From positions 1 to 38,545 of the forward strand of contig JAFVBG010000006.1 of assembly GCA_017480095.1 (NCBI GenBank): a stretch of DNA of 38,545 nucleotides. The letters run 5' to 3'. Position numbers and translations under genes: made by a program. Origin of the DNA: Candidatus Saccharimonadota bacterium (GTDB lineage: Bacteria > Patescibacteriota > Saccharimonadia > Saccharimonadales > Saccharimonadaceae). Positions 1 to 9,296 of the stretch are shown piece after piece; position 1 is the first letter of the stretch, and every line of letters starts with the position of its first letter. The notes beneath the pieces are model-generated. The model was not told where the DNA came from, searched no databases, and saw only the letters and a program-made list of their open reading frames with translations.

Positions 1-903
1 TCCAAGCACTTTACTGCGTACCCTGGTTCGGTCCTCCACTGCGTGTTACCGCAGCTTCAACCTGCTCATGGTTAGGTCACCCGGTTTCGGGTCTAATACT
101 GCCGACTTGTCGCCCTGTTCAGGCTCGCTTTCACTGTGGCTCCATCATCTGACTTAGCCTCGCCGACAACATTAACTCGCTGGATCGTTCTACAAAAAGC
201 ACGCCGTCACCCCCGAAGGGGCTCCGACACCTTGTAGGCACTAAGTTTCAGGCTCTATTTCACTCCCCTCCCGGGGTTCTTTTCACCTTTCCATCACTGT
301 ACTTGTTCGCTATCGATCAATCAACATATTTAGCCTTGGCAGGTGGTCCTGCCGGATTCAAACAGGGTTTCTCGTGCCCCGTCCTACTTGATGTTAAGAT
401 ATCATAAGCCTATGACCATTTCGCTTACAGGATTTTCACCTTCTGTGACGCACCATTCCAAGTGCTTCAGCTATGATCAACGGATTGTATCTTATGCCAC
501 TCAGTTAACGCTGTTGGTTTCTATGTAGAGAAGTGAAACTAAAGTTGACTGCTCTACATAAAAAATATCTTAAATCGCAACCCCTTTAACAACTCAGGCC
601 GTTAAACCGTTAGGTTGTCTTAAGGTTTGGGCTGTTCCAATTTCGCTCGCCACTACTTTCGGAATCATTGGTTATTCTTTTTTCCTCAACCTACTAAGAT
701 GATTCAGTTCGGCTGGTTCCCGTCTCATTATCCTATGTGTTCAGATAATGGCAACATAGTATGACCTATGCTAGGTTTCCCCATTCGGAAATCCCCGGAT
801 CAATTCTCGTTCTCAGATCCCCGAGGCTTATCGCAGAGTCCTACGTCCTTCATCGGTGTTGATTGTCAAGGCATCCACTATTAGTGCCCTTATATACCTT
901 TTT
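1..903 (-). rRNA. 23S ribosomal RNA, 5' portion (3' part lies outside the window)
   Basis: The reverse complement reads through the conserved 23S 5' domain. The 5' terminal segment ending in GTGGATGCC lies near 871-903, the GAAAAGAACCCC stretch near 270-290, and the GGAGGACCGAACC segment near 25-37. The 5' end at about 903 comes from alignment by eye with E. coli and B. subtilis 23S, so it is good to a few bases. The segment is roughly 100 nt longer than the matching E. coli part. Much of the excess falls in a helix extension near 520-560, where ATGTAGAG and CTCTACAT pair. No 16S gene lies upstream on this strand. Small ORFs inside it are spurious. Confidence 0.97.
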
Positions 904-1137
904 ATGCATTGACATAACTAGCAATCGGCGCTCCATTCAGAGTGCAATTCTAGTATCCGTCTTACATTGCTCTCATCACTTACTCGCGTAAATAATGAGG
1001 CTTTTCATCGTTGTTATCTCAAATTGTTAACGGGATTTTCGACAACTTCAGAATCACCCTACGTTTTTGACCTAGAGTGGAAGTTTTACTAGAATCTCCA
1101 CTAGTGCAGAGGAAGCTGAGCGCTTCTTGCGTAACTG
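904..1137 (-). other. Leader of the 23S rRNA transcript
   Basis: About 230 nt separate the predicted transcription start (near 1137) from the mature 23S 5' end. No tRNA or 16S gene is present. The stretch probably holds the 5' side of the rRNA processing stem, but its partner is beyond the window. I searched for a boxA-type antitermination element (TGCTCTTTA-like) and saw no convincing one. Confidence 0.6.
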
Positions 1138-1143
1138 ATATCT

Positions 1144-1172
1144 AGTATAGCAAACCTTCTGGAAAAATGCAA
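1144..1172 (-). promoter_or_regulatory. Dedicated 23S rRNA promoter
   Basis: On the minus strand, TTGCAT (1167-1172) and TATACT (1144-1149) are separated by exactly 17 nt. This is the best promoter in the gap between pepN and the 23S gene. It explains how the 23S gene is transcribed without a 16S gene in front. Confidence 0.8.
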
Positions 1173-1175
1173 GAC

Positions 1176-1209
1176 TTTTTTTCGACTTTTTTGGACTTTT
1201 TTCGTTTTT
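1176..1209 (-). promoter_or_regulatory. Phased A-tracts upstream of the 23S promoter (UP-element or curved DNA)
   Basis: Four A-runs on the minus strand (T-runs on plus at 1176-1182, 1187-1192, 1197-1202 and 1205-1209) begin about every 8-11 bp, in step with the helical repeat. They abut the -35 box on one side and the pepN stop codon on the other. Such tracts commonly bend DNA and bind the RNA polymerase alpha subunit at rRNA promoters. Confidence 0.65.
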
Positions 1210-1210
1210 C

Positions 1211-3808
1211 TTAGAATTTTAGGCGTTTCAAGGTGGTATGGACGGCCTTGTCATCTGTTGAGATGAGGCGCAGACGAGCCTCAATCTCCGCTTTAGCTAC
1301 CTTCAGAGTGCGTTTCAAGACTGGATTGTCGGCGTGCTGGCTGAAGAATTTATCAAAAGTCGCGGCTTTTTCTGCCGTGCGAATCGCCCCAGCGAGGATA
1401 CGCGGGTAATCTTCAATCGATTTTTCCCCGTTCATTTCTTCAACATAGCCCCAGTTTTCATAGAGCCAGTTAATCGTTGCCGAGCGAGTGCGATAGTTTC
1501 TGAGTAGGTAGATAAAGAGGTAAAGATGATCCTGCGGACGAACAATTTTCGGCTCTTTGAGGAGTTTCAAAAGCTCAACGTTATGCTCGCGAGCGGTGGT
1601 TAGAATATTTAATAACTCGTTTTTCAGGTCTGGTTCGGCAATTTTCTGATAATTTTCGTATATTACAGGGAAGAAATCCGCCTCATCTCGTCGCATTTTC
1701 GCATATAAGACCGCGTAGCGCGTTTCTGGATCCAACTGGGCTAGGACGGCTCTCTGAGCTTCGGCCGCCTGAGAAGGCGTTTTAGCCCCCTTAGAGGCGA
1801 TTTTTGCCAAAGTTTGGTCGTAAATTTCGGCTAATTTAGCCTCAATTCCGGCATTTTCAGTGAAAAGTGCCAATCCTAAGATAGTAGAGCGTAATTTTAC
1901 GTCGTTTTCAGACTCATTTTTGATATGTTCTACCCCTAAACGGTCAAACTGTGGCTTTACTATATATAATATATACCGCTTAAAACGGTCAAAATCTGGG
2001 TCGGAAACTGGGAAAAAGAGCTTTAAGTCGCCAATTAACCCTGCGATTGGCCCCCAAAGGGATTCATCTGTCTCTTCTCTGAAGCATGGCAAAAGCTCCA
2101 GATGAAGCGCCGTGGAGACAATCTGAGTCTTCGCTAGCAAAGAGCGGTCAATGAGCAGTCTGGCTTTCTGCTCAAAATTGAGCTGATTAAAGCCATCTAG
2201 CTTAGCCTGAAACTCCTCTGCCGAGAGATTTAAGAGATAGTGGCCAGACATATCATCCGTCACCTCTGGAAGCGGCCAAGTCTCGTCGGTAATTGGTTTC
2301 GGCTTTGCACCCTCACGCCCCCCTTTCCCTGGCAAGTTCCAGTTTTGCTCCTCATAATCAGCCGTCAAGAGGAAACGCATCTGGTCGCCATCGGTTACCA
2401 CTGGATAGCCGGGGCGCGAAATCCAAGCATCCATAAACTCTTTCACGTCAAACTTCGCATGAGGTTGCAAGGCATTCCAGAGGTCGTCGCCCGTAGTATT
2501 GGCATATTTATGCGCCTTAAAATACTCTTTTAGCCCCGCAAAGAAGCTCCGTTCACCCATCAAGCGATAAAGCATAAACATCAGATGCGCACCCTTAGCA
2601 TAGACAATAGCGCTATCAAACAGCGTGGCGATTTCTGCTGGGTCGTTCACATCCTGCTGGACAGCCTGCACCCCCGGCAGAGCATCCCGATTCAGCGCCG
2701 AACGACACTCGCCAATGAAGAAATCTTCCAAAATCTTATACTCTGGGTGAATTGCATCCACACAAAGATACTCCATCATAGTGGCAAAACTTTCGTTCAG
2801 CCAGAGATTATTCCACCACTCCATCGTTACAAGATTACCAAACCACTGGTGCGAAAGCTCATGAGCGATGACAGTGGCAACATATTCACGGTCGTCAATC
2901 GTAGCAGAATCGCCAGACAGCAAGCAAGACTCGCGATAAGTGACTAGCCCCCAGTTTTCCATCGCGCCAGCTTCAAAATCTGGAATCGCAATCTGGTCGA
3001 GTTTCTTCAGAGGGTATGCGATGCCAAAATTATCATCATAATAATCCAAAGCTGCCGTCGCAATCTCATTGGCAAAATCTACTGATTTCAAATCATGATT
3101 AAGCGCACAATAAGTCGTCACCTCTACACCATGCTTGGATTTGGTAGATTTAGACTGGAATTTACCGATACAGAAAGCCAGAAGATAAGTGGACATCCGC
3201 GGCGTAGTCTCAAAAGTGATGGTTTTGGACTCGCTAGGTGTTGTATTTTTTACAACATTCAGGGCTGGGGTGTTGGCAATCACGGTGTCATCGAGGTCTG
3301 GCACGGTAATTTCGAGATCAAAAGTCGCCTTCGCGCCTGGCTCATCTACACATGGGAAGCACTCGCGAGCGTAGTGGGATTCAAACTGGGTAGAGACAAG
3401 CTTTTCTTCCTTACTGTTAAGCTGATAAGAGGATAGATAGCAGCCCATCATGTTGGTATTAAGGGTAAAATGATAATCGATTAAGATGGGAACGAAATCG
3501 TTATTTGTCGCGACAGTACGGAGGCTGGCAAGCCGAGTAGTAGTGCGATTACCCCTGTGGCGACAGGGGTAATCGACACGTGTCGCGAAAATAACGATTT
3601 CGTTTTCATCCCTGTCAACTTCCCATTTTACCTCATTACCATCCAACAGGATGCGGTCGATCGTCAAGTCCTTTGCATGAAGCTTGATAGTATCACATTT
3701 AGGCTCGCCGGTAATCGTGACGCGACCGCGAGCAGTGCCTTTATGCTTGTCAATATTCAGTTGAAGTTTATAGTTGTCGGGTTTGAAGTAATTAATCAGT
3801 CTTTCCAT
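1211..3808 (-). CDS. pepN: M1 family aminopeptidase (PepN-like)
   Basis: An 865-residue zinc metallopeptidase that removes N-terminal residues from peptides. The M1 signature is complete: GAMEN at 281-285, HELSH at 316-320 with second glutamate ligand E339, and the likely transition-state tyrosine Y403. The length is typical of the family. No signal peptide is seen, so it is probably cytoplasmic. In an organism with little amino-acid biosynthesis it would help recycle scavenged peptides (inference). The start at 3808 has no Shine-Dalgarno sequence; TATAAT lies 8 nt upstream, suggesting a leaderless mRNA. The stop codon touches the A-tracts of the 23S promoter, so readthrough into 23S is possible. 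Confidence 0.95.
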   Translation of the reverse strand: MERLINYFKPDNYKLQLNIDKHKGTARGRVTITGEPKCDTIKLHAKDLTIDRILLDGNEVKWEVDRDENEIVIFATRVDYPCRHRGNRTTTRLASLRTVATNNDFVPILIDYHFTLNTNMMGCYLSSYQLNSKEEKLVSTQFESHYARECFPCVDEPGAKATFDLEITVPDLDDTVIANTPALNVVKNTTPSESKTITFETTPRMSTYLLAFCIGKFQSKSTKSKHGVEVTTYCALNHDLKSVDFANEIATAALDYYDDNFGIAYPLKKLDQIAIPDFEAGAMENWGLVTYRESCLLSGDSATIDDREYVATVIAHELSHQWFGNLVTMEWWNNLWLNESFATMMEYLCVDAIHPEYKILEDFFIGECRSALNRDALPGVQAVQQDVNDPAEIATLFDSAIVYAKGAHLMFMLYRLMGERSFFAGLKEYFKAHKYANTTGDDLWNALQPHAKFDVKEFMDAWISRPGYPVVTDGDQMRFLLTADYEEQNWNLPGKGGREGAKPKPITDETWPLPEVTDDMSGHYLLNLSAEEFQAKLDGFNQLNFEQKARLLIDRSLLAKTQIVSTALHLELLPCFREETDESLWGPIAGLIGDLKLFFPVSDPDFDRFKRYILYIVKPQFDRLGVEHIKNESENDVKLRSTILGLALFTENAGIEAKLAEIYDQTLAKIASKGAKTPSQAAEAQRAVLAQLDPETRYAVLYAKMRRDEADFFPVIYENYQKIAEPDLKNELLNILTTAREHNVELLKLLKEPKIVRPQDHLYLFIYLLRNYRTRSATINWLYENWGYVEEMNGEKSIEDYPRILAGAIRTAEKAATFDKFFSQHADNPVLKRTLKVAKAEIEARLRLISTDDKAVHTTLKRLKF

Positions 3809-3816
3809 TATGTATC

Positions 3817-3844
3817 ATTATAGCAAATCTTACCCCATCTGCAA
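3817..3844 (-). promoter_or_regulatory. pepN promoter, leaderless type
   Basis: On the minus strand, TTGCAG (3839-3844) and TATAAT (3817-3822) are 16 nt apart. The -10 is extended (TGCTATAAT), and the ATG follows 8 nt after it. Confidence 0.75.
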
Positions 3845-3896
3845 GCCAGAAACTGCCCACAAAAAACTAATCAAGTCTCCATTTTCCTTCGTCTTA

Positions 3897-3905
3897 TGTT
3901 ATAAT
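3897..3905 (+). promoter_or_regulatory. Extended -10 promoter placed for a leaderless start
   Basis: TGTTATAAT ends 7 nt before the ATG at 3913. No Shine-Dalgarno sequence is present. Confidence 0.65.
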
Positions 3906-3912
3906 AATGAAT

Positions 3913-4323
3913 ATGGAAGATAAGCTTAAGAATTATGAAAATTTTATCAGAAAAGCGGCCAACCAGCCTACGCCAGAACTGGCCGAATATCACGCCCAAA
4001 TGGTAAAAAACTTCCAGCACGAGCGCGCTATCCATCTAGCGGTCACCTTATTTTTCGTAGCGATGGCAGTAGTCCTACTTGCACTCTCGATGTGGCTCAT
4101 CACCTTGACGCAAAATCCCATCGTCGTAGCACCTTCACTCAGTGCCGCTGGGATTATGATTATTCTCTCGATTTTTTACGTCCGCCATTATTATTTCCTT
4201 GAAAATCATATTCAAACTTTATACGATTATACCAAAAAGATTTACGACGGACTTGAAAGGCAAAAGAACGAGACGCTTGTCGACAAGATTACTAATACAG
4301 TAGAAAAGCTCTTCGACAAGTAA
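3913..4323 (+). CDS. Small membrane protein with two TM segments, function unknown
   Basis: A 136-residue protein with an amphipathic N-terminal region, two hydrophobic segments (about residues 40-62 and 70-90) and a charged C-terminal tail. I recognise no family. Two ATGs are possible, at 3907 and 3913. I chose 3913 because TATAAT at 3900-3905 would start transcription at about 3912-3913, giving a leaderless mRNA; the ATG at 3907 would lie upstream of the start site. It converges on the methyltransferase gene with only 6 bp between stop codons. Confidence 0.75.
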   Translation: MEDKLKNYENFIRKAANQPTPELAEYHAQMVKNFQHERAIHLAVTLFFVAMAVVLLALSMWLITLTQNPIVVAPSLSAAGIMIILSIFYVRHYYFLENHIQTLYDYTKKIYDGLERQKNETLVDKITNTVEKLFDK

Positions 4324-4329
4324 ACGAGC

Positions 4330-5082
4330 TTACTTATCACCAGGCTTCTCTAGCCTATAATAAATCGACGGCGCAAAGCGTATCGGTGCGAGGATTTTTT
4401 GTACCTTATCTTCCATCTTCACAAGCTTTTTAGTGCCGAACAGCTTCTTCAGCCTCGCCGAGCGGAAATTTGAAACGGAAAGTACTTTCTCAATCTTAAA
4501 TCCAGCTTTCATGAATAAATCTTCCATGTATTTTGGATGGTAATTATAGAAGCCGTCTGGATCAATTTCTTTCAAATTTGCTACCTTGCGGTCAAAAGGC
4601 GAGATTTTAGTCCTACCAGTTAGATAGCGAGCGATACGTGGCAGGGTTTTCTTGTTCGCCACCTCAATCACGGCGATACCCCCTGGCTCAAGCACGCGAT
4701 AAAGCTCGGCGAGGACTTTTTTCATGTCTTTAAAATGATGGGTGGCGCGCACCATCAGGAGCGTAGAAAATTCACCATCCTTGAAAGGCAAATTATAAAT
4801 ATCGCCAGCCTTCGTCTGGAGCTTATCGCCCCATTTTTCCTTCGCCTGCGCCAGCTCAGTTTTGCTATAATCAAAGAGCGTGGCTTTATCCGAGCGTTTT
4901 ACATATTCATCAGCCAGGCGACCATAGCCACCAGCAATATCAACAAAGTTCTTCATGTGTTTTGGGAGGAGTTTGCGCACTGCAAGACGGTCAGCCTGAT
5001 CTTCATAAGCGCGGTCGGCATCTTCCCAAAAAATCTTTTTATAATCGTAACCGTTGTAATCTGAAATAACTTTTTCTGTCAT
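4330..5082 (-). CDS. Class I SAM-dependent methyltransferase
   Basis: A 250-residue soluble protein. Motif I (VDIAGGYGR, about residues 47-55) is the glycine-rich SAM-binding loop. It is followed by an acidic residue at the end of beta2 (LFDYS), a motif near GDIYNLPF and the post-motif LEPGG, the usual Methyltransf_11/25 layout. The substrate cannot be told from sequence. The gene lies downstream of murJ on the same strand but has its own promoter overlapping the murJ 3' end. TATAAT lies 6 nt before the ATG, so a leaderless mRNA is likely, although a GGTGG just before the start could also act as a short ribosome site. Confidence 0.85.
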   Translation of the reverse strand: MTEKVISDYNGYDYKKIFWEDADRAYEDQADRLAVRKLLPKHMKNFVDIAGGYGRLADEYVKRSDKATLFDYSKTELAQAKEKWGDKLQTKAGDIYNLPFKDGEFSTLLMVRATHHFKDMKKVLAELYRVLEPGGIAVIEVANKKTLPRIARYLTGRTKISPFDRKVANLKEIDPDGFYNYHPKYMEDLFMKAGFKIEKVLSVSNFRSARLKKLFGTKKLVKMEDKVQKILAPIRFAPSIYYRLEKPGDK

Positions 5083-5088
5083 GCCACC

Positions 5089-5117
5089 ATTATATCATTA
5101 TTCGGCAACGTTGCCAA
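5089..5117 (-). promoter_or_regulatory. Methyltransferase promoter with an embedded palindrome
   Basis: TTGGCA (5112-5117) and TATAAT (5089-5094) are 17 nt apart on the minus strand. A perfect 12-bp palindrome, GGCAACGTTGCC at 5104-5115, overlaps the -35 box and the last codons of murJ. It could be an operator or a chance result of coding sequence. Confidence 0.55.
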
Positions 5118-6729
5118 ATAATATTTTCTTCACTTTGGCGATAACCGGTTTGACCTCTTCCAAATCAAGGAAATAACCTGCAAGGAGATAAGCTACCACT
5201 GAAGTAACAGAAATCAAGAGAAACTTCGGCAAGGCAGCAAGGAGTGAAGCGTCCGTCTTCATTAGCGGGAAGAATTTGGTCATTGAGTAAGCTACGCAGC
5301 CAGTCACTACGCCAGAGATGAGCATTCTCACAAAGACGCGCCAAAACTCTTTGTTGAGCAATTTGCCATTGGATTTTTTCTGTAAGATTACGAGCAGAAT
5401 AATGATTTCTAGGATTGCGCCAATCGACTGAGCGAAACCTAAGCCCTCTGGGCCGAAGCCGAGTTTAGTAAATATCACCGCCAGCAGGGTGGATAGCCCG
5501 ATTGCAATAATGCTCACGACAAACGGTGTCTTAGTATCTTGACGAGCATAAAATCCACGCGAGGCAATATGGAAAATCGAACGTGCAAAAATCGCCAAGA
5601 CTAACGTACCCAAGACAGAGGCAATCAGTGCGTCACCGCCATTTGCCACAAAAGACACCACATATCCACGAGCGAAGAAGGCAATAATCGCCACGGGCAG
5701 AGAAATCCAGATAATCATGCGTAGAGCCTTACGAAAAGTCTCGTAAAACTTCACGTCATCGCCCTCGCCGACATCTTCGGTCATCTGCGGGAAGAAGGCA
5801 GTCGAAATCGCCACGCCAATCAGGTTGACTGGCATCTGATGAAGACTAGTCGCTTGTTGATAACAACGCAGAGAACCTGCGCCCATGCGCGAGCTTAGGT
5901 TAGTGTTGACGAGCGTGTTAAAATAATCAATTCCCTGGTCGAGCGAACGAGCCGGAAGCAGACCGAGGATACTGCGGAAGCCCTGATTTTTCCAATTAAT
6001 CTTGAACTGATAGTCGAAGCCGAGACCGACTAGACCAACTAAGGAGACAATCACCTGCAAAATCGCTCCGAAGACCACACCAATAGCCACCCCCATGATA
6101 CCGCCGTCGAAGAGCTGGATGCCGAAGATGTTGATGCCGCCCGTAAACCAAGTGATGCCAATCAAGATACCGACATTATAAAGTGCTGGTGCAAGAGCAT
6201 AGAAGACAAACCGCCCCACCGCCTGTTGAATGCTCGAAAGCACCGTGGCGATTGACATTAAGAACGGGTTAATCGCAATCACGCGCATCATGTTGATGGC
6301 GAGAATCGTGCCAGGTTCATCTAGACCAGGCCCAACTACATAGCGAATCAGCGGCTCGGCAAAAATCATAATCAAAATACTAGCAATCAAGGTGGCGATG
6401 GCGAAAAGGTTAATTACGCTAGAGCTGAGTTCCCAGGCGGATTTTTTATTGCCCTTGGCCAGGCGCTCATTAAAGACTGGGATAAATGAAACCGCCAATG
6501 CGCCAGAGGTTAAGATGAAGAACATAAAATCTGGCACCGTGAAAGCAGCGGTATAAGCGTCGATGCCAGTTGGATAAGTATTAAGATAATAGGAGTTCAA
6601 GAGGCGGTCGCGGAAGATGCCGAGCAAAGCCGAAACAAGGGTGCTAGCCGATAGAATAATGGCAGCAGATTTAATTGAGAGCTTTGAATTAGCGAGGGCT
6701 ACGACCGATTTGAATTTCAATCTCTTCAT
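5098..6729 (-). CDS. murJ: Lipid II flippase MurJ (MviN family)
   Basis: A 543-residue polytopic membrane protein with about 14 hydrophobic segments. The N-terminal SAATILSASTLVSALLGIFRD-like region, with an Arg-Asp after the first helix, is typical of the family, as is the conserved arginine-rich ARSLDQG stretch mid-protein. MurJ moves lipid-linked peptidoglycan precursor across the membrane, which fits a Gram-positive-like wall. The gene is translationally coupled to ftsH: the ftsH stop and murJ start share an A in TAATG at 6727-6731. Confidence 0.93.
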   Translation of the reverse strand: MKRLKFKSVVALANSKLSIKSAAIILSASTLVSALLGIFRDRLLNSYYLNTYPTGIDAYTAAFTVPDFMFFILTSGALAVSFIPVFNERLAKGNKKSAWELSSSVINLFAIATLIASILIMIFAEPLIRYVVGPGLDEPGTILAINMMRVIAINPFLMSIATVLSSIQQAVGRFVFYALAPALYNVGILIGITWFTGGINIFGIQLFDGGIMGVAIGVVFGAILQVIVSLVGLVGLGFDYQFKINWKNQGFRSILGLLPARSLDQGIDYFNTLVNTNLSSRMGAGSLRCYQQATSLHQMPVNLIGVAISTAFFPQMTEDVGEGDDVKFYETFRKALRMIIWISLPVAIIAFFARGYVVSFVANGGDALIASVLGTLVLAIFARSIFHIASRGFYARQDTKTPFVVSIIAIGLSTLLAVIFTKLGFGPEGLGFAQSIGAILEIIILLVILQKKSNGKLLNKEFWRVFVRMLISGVVTGCVAYSMTKFFPLMKTDASLLAALPKFLLISVTSVVAYLLAGYFLDLEEVKPVIAKVKKILFGNVAE

Positions 6730-8645
6730 TAGTGCAACTTAGCCTCCACTGGCAAAGTGGTTCCCTTCAGTAGGTCTGGCAAGTCTTTTTCTTCCAAGGT
6801 TTCCTGTTCGAGTAGCGCAGCGGCAAGGCGATCGAGAATAGTCTTATTTGCCTTTAAGACAGCTTCGGCGCGTTTAGCCGCTTCGTCCGTCAAGGCTTTA
6901 ACTTCTTCGTCGATGAGTTCGGCCGTTTTTTCCGAGTATGGCTTCCCCGTGGTGATGGTATAATAACCAGAATCTTGCTCTGGGAAGACGAGGTTGCGAG
7001 TTTTTGCACCCATACCCTCTTCGGTGATCATTTCTTTTGAAAGCTCGGCTACGTGTTTCAGGTCGGAAGAAGCACCGGTAGTGATAGCGTCTTTACCAAA
7101 GATTATTTTCTCGGCAACGCGACCACCCATAGCGCGAGCGAGGACATCTTTCAGCTCAAAGACATTCTTATAACTACGATCTTCTGGCGGTAAGAACCAA
7201 GTAACACCACCAGTCTGTCCACGTGGAATAATCGTTACTTTGTGGACAGGATCGGAATCTGGAAGAACATGACCAACAATAGCGTGACCGGCTTCGTGAT
7301 AAGCGGTAATTTTCTTTTCTAGGTCGTTCATTACCTTGCTCTTGCGCTCTGGACCGATGGCTATCCGTTCAAAGGCCTCGGTTAGATCGGCATTGGTAAT
7401 TTTCTTATGACTTTCACGCGCAGCCGTAATAGCAGCTTCATTGGCAATGTTGGAGAGGTCAGCACCAGAAGAGCCAGCCGTCTTCTTTGCGATGGCTTCG
7501 AGGTCAACGTCGTCTTCGATTGGCTTATTCTTAAAATGTACCTTCAAAATCTCTAGACGGTCTTTGCGCTCTGGCAAAGTCACGTTGATATGACGGTCAA
7601 AACGACCCGGGCGGAGCAAGGCTTTATCTAGCATATCGACACGGTTGGTCGCCGCCATCACAATCACGCCTGATTCATTATCGAAACCGTCCATCTCGAC
7701 CAAGATTTGATTGAGGGTTTGCTCATCTTCACGCCCAGCCCCACCGCGCGCATCACGCTTATGAGCGACAGCATCAATTTCATCGATGAAGATAATCGAC
7801 GGAGCGTTCTTTTTTGCCTTCTGGAAGAGGTCGCGCACGCGAGAAGCGCCGACACCGACAAACATTTCGGCAAATTCTGAACCAGAGATACTAAAGAACG
7901 GCACATTGGCTTCTCCTGCTACGGCACGCGCCATTAAGGTCTTGCCAGTACCTGGCGCACCAGCCAGCAAAACGCCGCGCGGAATCTTGGCGCCGAGCTT
8001 CTCATAGCGGTCTGGATTTTTTAAGAAATCAACAATCTCGGTTAAGTCTTGCTTGGCGGCTTCGTTCCCCGCTACGTCCTCAAACTTGACTTTTTTCTGG
8101 TCTTCGCCGTAGAGTCGAGCCTTTGCCTTGCCAAAGCCGAGCGATTCGCGGTTTGCCGAGGAGACTTGATTCATGATGTTTGAGAAGAAGATGAAGAGAA
8201 TGACAATCGGTACCACGAGAATCGCCACGTCAAAAATCATACCCCAGAAATCCGTCGCTTCTTGATACTCAATCGTCGGGTATTTTTCTTGACATTTAGT
8301 GTATTCTTCCCCCGTTAAATCGGCGCAATAGTTAATCAGGCCTTGCTCGTAGAGCGTGCCAGAGCCGTCTTTGCGTGAGGTCTGAGTTGGCTGGTCGTTA
8401 TTCTTCAACGTGATTTCGAGGTTCTGACCAGTGACGGTGATTTTCTTGATGTTGCCCTCTGGGTCGTTCGCACGAGCGATGACATCCGAAAGTGGGACTT
8501 CTTCCTTGCTATGTTGCGGGACGAGGAGGCCAGAAAGTCCAACGCAGAGCAAGATTAGCATAAAGAAAAACATGATTCGACGAGAGATATTACTCAGGGT
8601 ATTCTTCTTATCAGCGGGGTTCGGATTTGAATTAGGTTTTGACAC
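6729..8645 (-). CDS. ftsH: ATP-dependent zinc metalloprotease FtsH
   Basis: Membrane-anchored AAA+ protease that degrades misfolded and short-lived membrane and regulatory proteins. An N-terminal TM segment, an external domain and a second TM segment precede the AAA domain. Walker A is GAPGTGKT (about 229-236), Walker B IIFIDEID (about 284-291), the arginine-finger region follows, and the zinc motif is HEAGH (about 450-454). I place the start at the GTG at 8645 (638 aa), not the ATG at 8669. The TATAAT box at 8670-8675 abuts that ATG, so transcription would begin inside it, while AAGGAG at 8653-8658 sits 7 nt before the GTG. Coupled to murJ. Confidence 0.95.
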   Translation of the reverse strand: MSKPNSNPNPADKKNTLSNISRRIMFFFMLILLCVGLSGLLVPQHSKEEVPLSDVIARANDPEGNIKKITVTGQNLEITLKNNDQPTQTSRKDGSGTLYEQGLINYCADLTGEEYTKCQEKYPTIEYQEATDFWGMIFDVAILVVPIVILFIFFSNIMNQVSSANRESLGFGKAKARLYGEDQKKVKFEDVAGNEAAKQDLTEIVDFLKNPDRYEKLGAKIPRGVLLAGAPGTGKTLMARAVAGEANVPFFSISGSEFAEMFVGVGASRVRDLFQKAKKNAPSIIFIDEIDAVAHKRDARGGAGREDEQTLNQILVEMDGFDNESGVIVMAATNRVDMLDKALLRPGRFDRHINVTLPERKDRLEILKVHFKNKPIEDDVDLEAIAKKTAGSSGADLSNIANEAAITAARESHKKITNADLTEAFERIAIGPERKSKVMNDLEKKITAYHEAGHAIVGHVLPDSDPVHKVTIIPRGQTGGVTWFLPPEDRSYKNVFELKDVLARAMGGRVAEKIIFGKDAITTGASSDLKHVAELSKEMITEEGMGAKTRNLVFPEQDSGYYTITTGKPYSEKTAELIDEEVKALTDEAAKRAEAVLKANKTILDRLAAALLEQETLEEKDLPDLLKGTTLPVEAKLH

Positions 8646-8652
8646 GATAAAA

Positions 8653-8658
8653 CTCCTT
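8653..8658 (-). promoter_or_regulatory. Shine-Dalgarno sequence that fixes the ftsH start
   Basis: AAGGAG on the minus strand, 7 nt before the GTG at 8643-8645. It argues against the upstream in-frame ATG at 8669. Confidence 0.85.
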
Positions 8659-8669
8659 AACTGTTTCAT

Positions 8670-8693
8670 ATTATACCAAAAAGATGCTATAAT
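8670..8693. promoter_or_regulatory. Back-to-back -10 boxes of the divergent ftsH and 8700 genes
   Basis: TATAAT on the minus strand (8670-8675, extended TGG) serves ftsH. TATAAT on the plus strand (8688-8693, extended TGC) serves the gene at 8700. They are only 12 bp apart, so the two polymerases would compete for the same DNA. Confidence 0.75.
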
Positions 8694-8699
8694 TGGAAT

Positions 8700-9296
8700 A
8701 TGCGAAAAATGAAAATAATTGGGTTTGCCATCATTATTTTGGGATTTGTCAGTATTATTGCCGCCGTCTTGTTTGGTAATGCTCGTGGCAATTCCATCAA
8801 AGTAATCGAGGAAGAAGCCTGGAGCTTAGGGGATTTGATTGAATATGAAGAAGACCATGCCCAGCAATTCGCAAAAATCCACGCCGTAGGTGAGCCGCAT
8901 CTCTTTGCACAGAAAGAAAACAGTGGCAGCAAGGGCTACTATTTTGTCGTAGATGATAATTATAATTATATCGTCTATATGACCGAGGCCACCGCCAAAA
9001 AGTTAGCGAGTGACGGAGAGTTAGAACTCCGGGGGGTGACCAAAGAGTTTACCAATGATTTGCGTACCGCTGCTGTCAACTGGATGGAGCAGATGAACGA
9101 GGAAAATGAGATTAACACTACGAATTTTCGCCTTTATTTTGGTGCAACTTATCTCGACACAACCGTGGATGCAAAAGCGCTCACTACCGAGCTGAATATG
9201 GCTATTCGAGTGAGCGCAGTTTTGGGCGTATGTTTGATTATTTTAGGACTTATATTGCTGTATATCCGCCGTCCACAGGCAGAATCGCACCAGTAA
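8700..9296 (+). CDS. Membrane protein with one N-terminal and one C-terminal TM segment, unknown
   Basis: A 198-residue protein with a hydrophobic segment at about residues 5-25, a mostly beta/acidic extracytoplasmic region, and a second hydrophobic segment at about 170-190. I recognise no family. The overall plan (TM, soluble domain, TM) suggests a domain held outside the membrane. TATAAT ends 6 nt before the ATG with no Shine-Dalgarno sequence, so the mRNA is probably leaderless. The 3' end overlaps the 3' end of the SDR gene on the other strand by 47 bp, so the transcripts can pair. Confidence 0.8.
   Translation: MRKMKIIGFAIIILGFVSIIAAVLFGNARGNSIKVIEEEAWSLGDLIEYEEDHAQQFAKIHAVGEPHLFAQKENSGSKGYYFVVDDNYNYIVYMTEATAKKLASDGELELRGVTKEFTNDLRTAAVNWMEQMNEENEINTTNFRLYFGATYLDTTVDAKALTTELNMAIRVSAVLGVCLIILGLILLYIRRPQAESHQ

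Noticed and set aside
343-528. ORF inside the 23S gene
   Set aside because: It lies in conserved rRNA sequence, including the extended helix.
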